Shown: positions 60,601 to 64,000 of the stretch, one piece after another
Numbering within the stretch: position 1 is the first letter of the stretch
How the letters are laid out: every line of letters starts with the position of its first letter
Assembly: GCA_905250885.1 (NCBI GenBank)
Contig: CAJNOQ010000037.1
Coordinates: forward strand, 29,261-93,260
Origin: Didymodactylos carnosus
Taxonomy: Eukaryota > Rotifera > Eurotatoria > Philodinida > Philodinidae
Direction: 5' to 3'
DNA: 64,000 bases
Notes under the pieces: generated by a model
The model's database searches: none
What the model saw: the letters and a program-made list of their open reading frames with translations, nothing else
Told to the model about the DNA's origin: nothing
Position numbers and translations under genes: made by a program

Positions 60601-63383
60601 AAAATTTATTTTTCTGAGTAGGAACAGGAGAAGCCCTTAAAACACTTGTGGATGGGCTGAATAATTTTTTTGTTCTTAAACTTTTTACATGTTAGATAAT
60701 TGTTCAATCTATTGGTTCTGATGGGCCAAGCGCATTTTCTATTATATTACAAGCATTGAAGGAAGAGTTAATAAAACCAGTCGAACAGCGGTATGTTTTA
60801 TGACCAAAACGAATCGGTGCAGGTATACTATTCTTTATATATTATTGTTCATTACAGACAATTGAAGTTAGATGATTTTTTAATATTAATTTTATACGTT
60901 TATTCATTATCTGGTGACGATTGTTTTTACGGTAAAGAAGAAAAAGAACGAACTCACGTAAGTGGTAGTATGCGTTTGAGAAAAAAAAATCTGATCCCAT
61001 GTTTAAGTGTTATCAATGTTATAGAAAATGATTGGCAAGGAAATTTTGAATGATACACTGTTTACAAATAAAATTAGACAAAATCTAGATTGTAAGCTAC
61101 GTTTTTTAGAAGATCTGAGATATTTTCTGTTCAATTTTTTTTTCTTATTTAGGTTTAGGTTATTCATATGAAAAATGTGAACATATGTTAAATGAAATTT
61201 ATCAACGATTAGATCTATTAGCTTCGGTGAAACGAAAATATAAATATTTCAAGTAATATGCGAAAGATCACAAATGTCATTTTTTTGTTGTCGATTCGCA
61301 TGATTTTCTCTTGGGACTTTACTATAAAACTGACGTTAATCAGTTGAAACAAATATTTTCTTCTAGTTTCTCACGAGTGCTTTTAATTCTTATCACAGAT
61401 GTCAATGATTTCGTGCTGTTTATTTTAGTTCTCTGATTGTTCGTGGTAATGATCAGCAGCCTAGTTACCGTCACACATTATTAAAACAAATATTCGAATC
61501 TATAAAACGGATACAAACCACTGTACCTTCAACATCTTCATCAAGGTTAAGTGCATCTTTGTCAGCAGCCACATCTCAAAATATGACAAGTGATCAACAA
61601 CAATTACTGCAAGATATTGAATATACACAATTTGATGGACTAAGGGATTTTTTTAAAAATGCAACAAGAGGGTCTGTTTGCAATCCGTTTTCATAACTAA
61701 AACAACATAGATATCGATATTTTTATAGGTTTTTTGGTGATACCAAGCCAACGTTAGCCAGTTATGATTATTCTACAATTGTCATTTTTATTGTTGGTGG
61801 AATAACAACGAATGAAATTCAATTAGTTCAAGAATATAGTGTGCAATTAAAAAAACAAGTAAAACGCGATTGTCTTGTTCGTTAAAAACTTTCAGAAGTT
61901 CTTTTAATTGTCTTTTTTACCAAACTTAGTCATCCGTATGATACTTGATAGAATGAACTCATCACTATTTCCAGCTGTTAGATCTGGAGAGTATTGTTCG
62001 GTTAATTATCAGGTGTTTAAAATTAAAGAGCATTCTCAATGTTTCCTTTCCAATCTTTTTCAGTTCAACTTTCAGAAGCTAAATATTTTCAAACGATGCG
62101 CTGTGAAATTCTCTACAAAATGGTATATTTAATATCAAATTGGTATACCTTTTCTAGTCGGCAATTTCTGGAGCACAACAAAACTGTTACCATATGAAAA
62201 CATTCGGCTGGAAAGGATTAATTATCGAAGAAACCCTTCATCTGTTTTCAAAATGCGGTTACAAACGTTTAGTAAAATCTCCTCCCCTCATATTGCAAAT
62301 TTTATTCTGTTGACGTTTTGATCTGCTAAGGCCAGTTCATAGTTAATATTTGAACGGATGATAACCTTCAATATTCTGATTCCGAATATCGTAAGCGGGA
62401 TGGCTGCTAGGCCGTTTAAGAGCCGGTTTTCCAGAGACAATATCTTTTTTCCGAAATCAATTTCTGATCCATCCAGTGCGTAGGACATGCCAAGTTACCT
62501 ATGAGTAAAAATTTTTTTGACTATCGAACACATCCTGATTTTAAAATCTAGTGTTAAGGAAGAAAAATATTTTTAGAATGAGAAAATCTTTTATGAAGAG
62601 CAGAACAACGAGAAAAAGTTCAATTTTAAAAAAATTTTACTCATAGGTAACTCGACATGCCGTACACACTGAATGGACCAGAAACTGATTTCGGAAAAAA
62701 AACTTTTTCTCTGAAAAACCGGCTCTTAAACGGCCTAGCAGCCATCCCGCCTACGATATTCGAAATCAGCATTATCGATTACCCATAATCACACAACTTT
62801 CATCGAAAAAGCGATTTTCAAGTTGGGGATTTTCCCTCGTAAGACCAATCAAATCATAATAAATTTTTTTGACCATCCTTTTCATGTTGACGAAGTAGCA
62901 GTGTCTGATGATCTTGACTTTTCATTATCTGAAATGCGCACGAACAAGTTTTGATACGAAAGCTGTATTTTTTGTAGAGAGTTTTACAGTGCATCTTTTA
63001 GAAAAGTTTAACTTCTGAGAGTTGAACTGAATAAAGTCGGAAAGGAAAATACTGAGAGTGCTATTTAATCTGAGACACCCGATAGATTTTATGACACATT
63101 TTTATTTTGTTATAAATAGTTGTGTTGTTAAGAAGACGAGTGATAAATTCTTTCTCTTCATACTTAACTATCAAAATTCTTCTTTTTGATGGATACGATA
63201 GAAAAATCATTTTATTTTGATTCATATTAAAGTGTACTACAATGAATGGTGAAAACTGTTATGCTAAAAATATTTGAGTGCCATATATTTTAAATTTGAG
63301 AGTTTTTTATTTTATTTTAGATTATTATCGGTTCTTCTGGCATTATTACTCCATCCGACATATTTTCATTAGTACTGAACTGA
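57681..63383 (+). CDS. SCFD2: Sec1 family domain-containing protein 2 (Sec1/Munc18-like)
   Basis: A divergent Sec1/Munc18-family protein related to human SCFD2, expected to act in vesicle fusion with SNAREs. Fifteen exons: 57681-57887, 58073-58480, 58642-58695, 58753-58884, 59128-59318, 59376-59481, 59538-59659, 59715-59835, 60696-60790, 60858-60957, 61025-61091, 61153-61252, 61429-61671, 61729-61858, 63321-63383. All phases join and give 712 aa (human about 680). Matches in order: LALLLIDRQLDLGVVTSHTQ (Sec1 Asp motif), LEKIIVQSIGSDGPSAFSII, LDDFLILILYVYSLSGDDC, PSYRHTLLKQIFESI, STIVIFIVGGITTNEIQLVQ and a final IIIGSSGIITPSDIFSLVLN. A low-complexity Ser-rich insert lies in exon 13. Intron 5 is 57 nt and in frame, so its retention would add 19 residues. 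Introns 8 and 14 are long because of inserted elements. Confidence 0.92.
59924..60636. mobile_element. TTAA-flanked element J in SCFD2 intron 8
   Basis: 713 bp between two TTAA tetranucleotides (59920-59923 and 60637-60640). Ends GGGCTCCCCCTGCCCACTCA and TGAGTAGGAACAGGAGAAGCCC are imperfect inverted repeats. A strong inner palindrome pairs 60094-60170 with 60208-60288 (TTCGGATTGGTTTC against GAAACCAATCCGAA, AAATGACGGA). TTAA duplication with GGG/CCC ends is the piggyBac signature. Non-coding, so a non-autonomous copy. Confidence 0.8.
62370..62770. repeat. Inverted-repeat element K in last SCFD2 intron
   Basis: Arms about 62375-62505 and 62640-62768: GCGGGATGGCTGCTAGGCCG and its inverse CGGCCTAGCAGCCATCCCGC, TTTAAGAGCCGGTTTT, and CATGCCAAGTTACCTATGAG against CTCATAGGTAACTCGACATG. 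The spacer is about 135 nt. About 90% match by eye, so moderately old. No target duplication assigned; arms fade outward. It lies in a 1.46-kb intron. Confidence 0.75.
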
Positions 63384-64000
63384 AATTTAAATAAGAATAT
63401 GAATTCTTTTTTCATTTTTTTATAAGTTATTTTCGACCGGAAATCATATATAAATAATTAAACGCTGCTTTTTATCTTGTTTTACTTGTTACATGAATTT
63501 TTTGTTGTTCTCGATAAAGTAGTAGAAAAAAAATTGCTTATTATTATTTAGGTTTCTAGAGTCAATATTAAAATTGTCAGATCATCTATTGGCCTGTAGC
63601 TACATATTAGACAGTTGTTATTGACTTTGTAAGTTTGTACCTATTCGATGAAATCTGCCGCATTTCCAGATTACAAAAAGAGAAAACCTAAAAATGTCTG
63701 TCAAAATGTCGGTAAGTAAGTAGAAGGACAATAGTTGAACTATCTCTAGTCGACAGTCCCATAAGAAGTCCCATGGGATTCCTCTTTTTAGACAAAAGTT
63801 ACATCTTTTTTAGAAAATTGATTTTAATTCATATATTATTAACAACTCTGTAATCATCAAGTTTACCGCGATCAAAGGACAAGTGGCAGAATGTAAGGTT
63901 TCGTGCCCAAAAAATTACGCAATGAGTCATACATATTCGGAATCAGCGTCGAATTCTGAGTAAAACTGTATTCTCAGATCGTTCAAATTCGCGAAAAAAT
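63384..64000. other. 3' flank of SCFD2
   Basis: No gene supported to the window end. No clear AATAAA close to the stop codon was found. Confidence 0.4.

Overview
The window is eukaryotic and metazoan. It is AT-rich, with intron-split genes whose introns are mostly about 45-90 nt with clean GT..AG ends, a few long introns carrying inverted-repeat elements, AG/CT and GAT microsatellites, and decayed non-LTR retrotransposons. The gene set (peptide GPCR, Spalt-type zinc-finger protein, AMPK beta, TFIIIC90, Arf1, SCFD2) plus an F-box-like protein of a style I associate with bdelloid rotifers suggests a bdelloid such as Rotaria. The organism is inference; the gene families are read from the sequence.

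Layout. 1-2.4 kb: a foldback element and an allatostatin-A/galanin-type receptor (+). 2.4-12.3 kb: accessory DNA with two LINE remnants, a decayed unknown gene, and a 2.5-kb element with ~430-bp inverted arms. 12.6-16.2 kb: a ten-exon spalt/SALL gene (-). 16.2-26.6 kb: a 10-kb gene-poor stretch rich in microsatellites, holding a LINE remnant and a foldback. 26.6-28.6 kb: AMPK beta (-). 30.0-34.4 kb: TFIIIC90/GTF3C4-like (-). 36.0-37.9 kb: Arf1 (+), divergent from TFIIIC90 across 1.6 kb. 39.2-40.9 kb: two small (+) genes of unknown function. 41.8-56 kb: a second accessory zone with several inverted-repeat elements, two LINE tails, an orphan reading frame, a single-pass membrane protein (-) and a short F-box-like gene (+). 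57.7-63.4 kb: SCFD2, a Sec1/Munc18-like gene in 15 exons (+).

The genes do not form a pathway. They are ordinary single-copy animal genes for signalling (receptor, AMPK), transcription (Spalt, TFIIIC) and membrane traffic (Arf1, SCFD2). The unusual part is the intervening DNA: about eleven inverted-repeat elements, each apparently a different family, with signatures that include TTAA, TA and TAA target duplications, several inside introns of intact genes. Exon boundaries were read by hand from splice signals and frame continuity; summed exon lengths give intact frames for spalt (822 aa), TFIIIC90 (768 aa), Arf1 (181 aa) and SCFD2 (712 aa).
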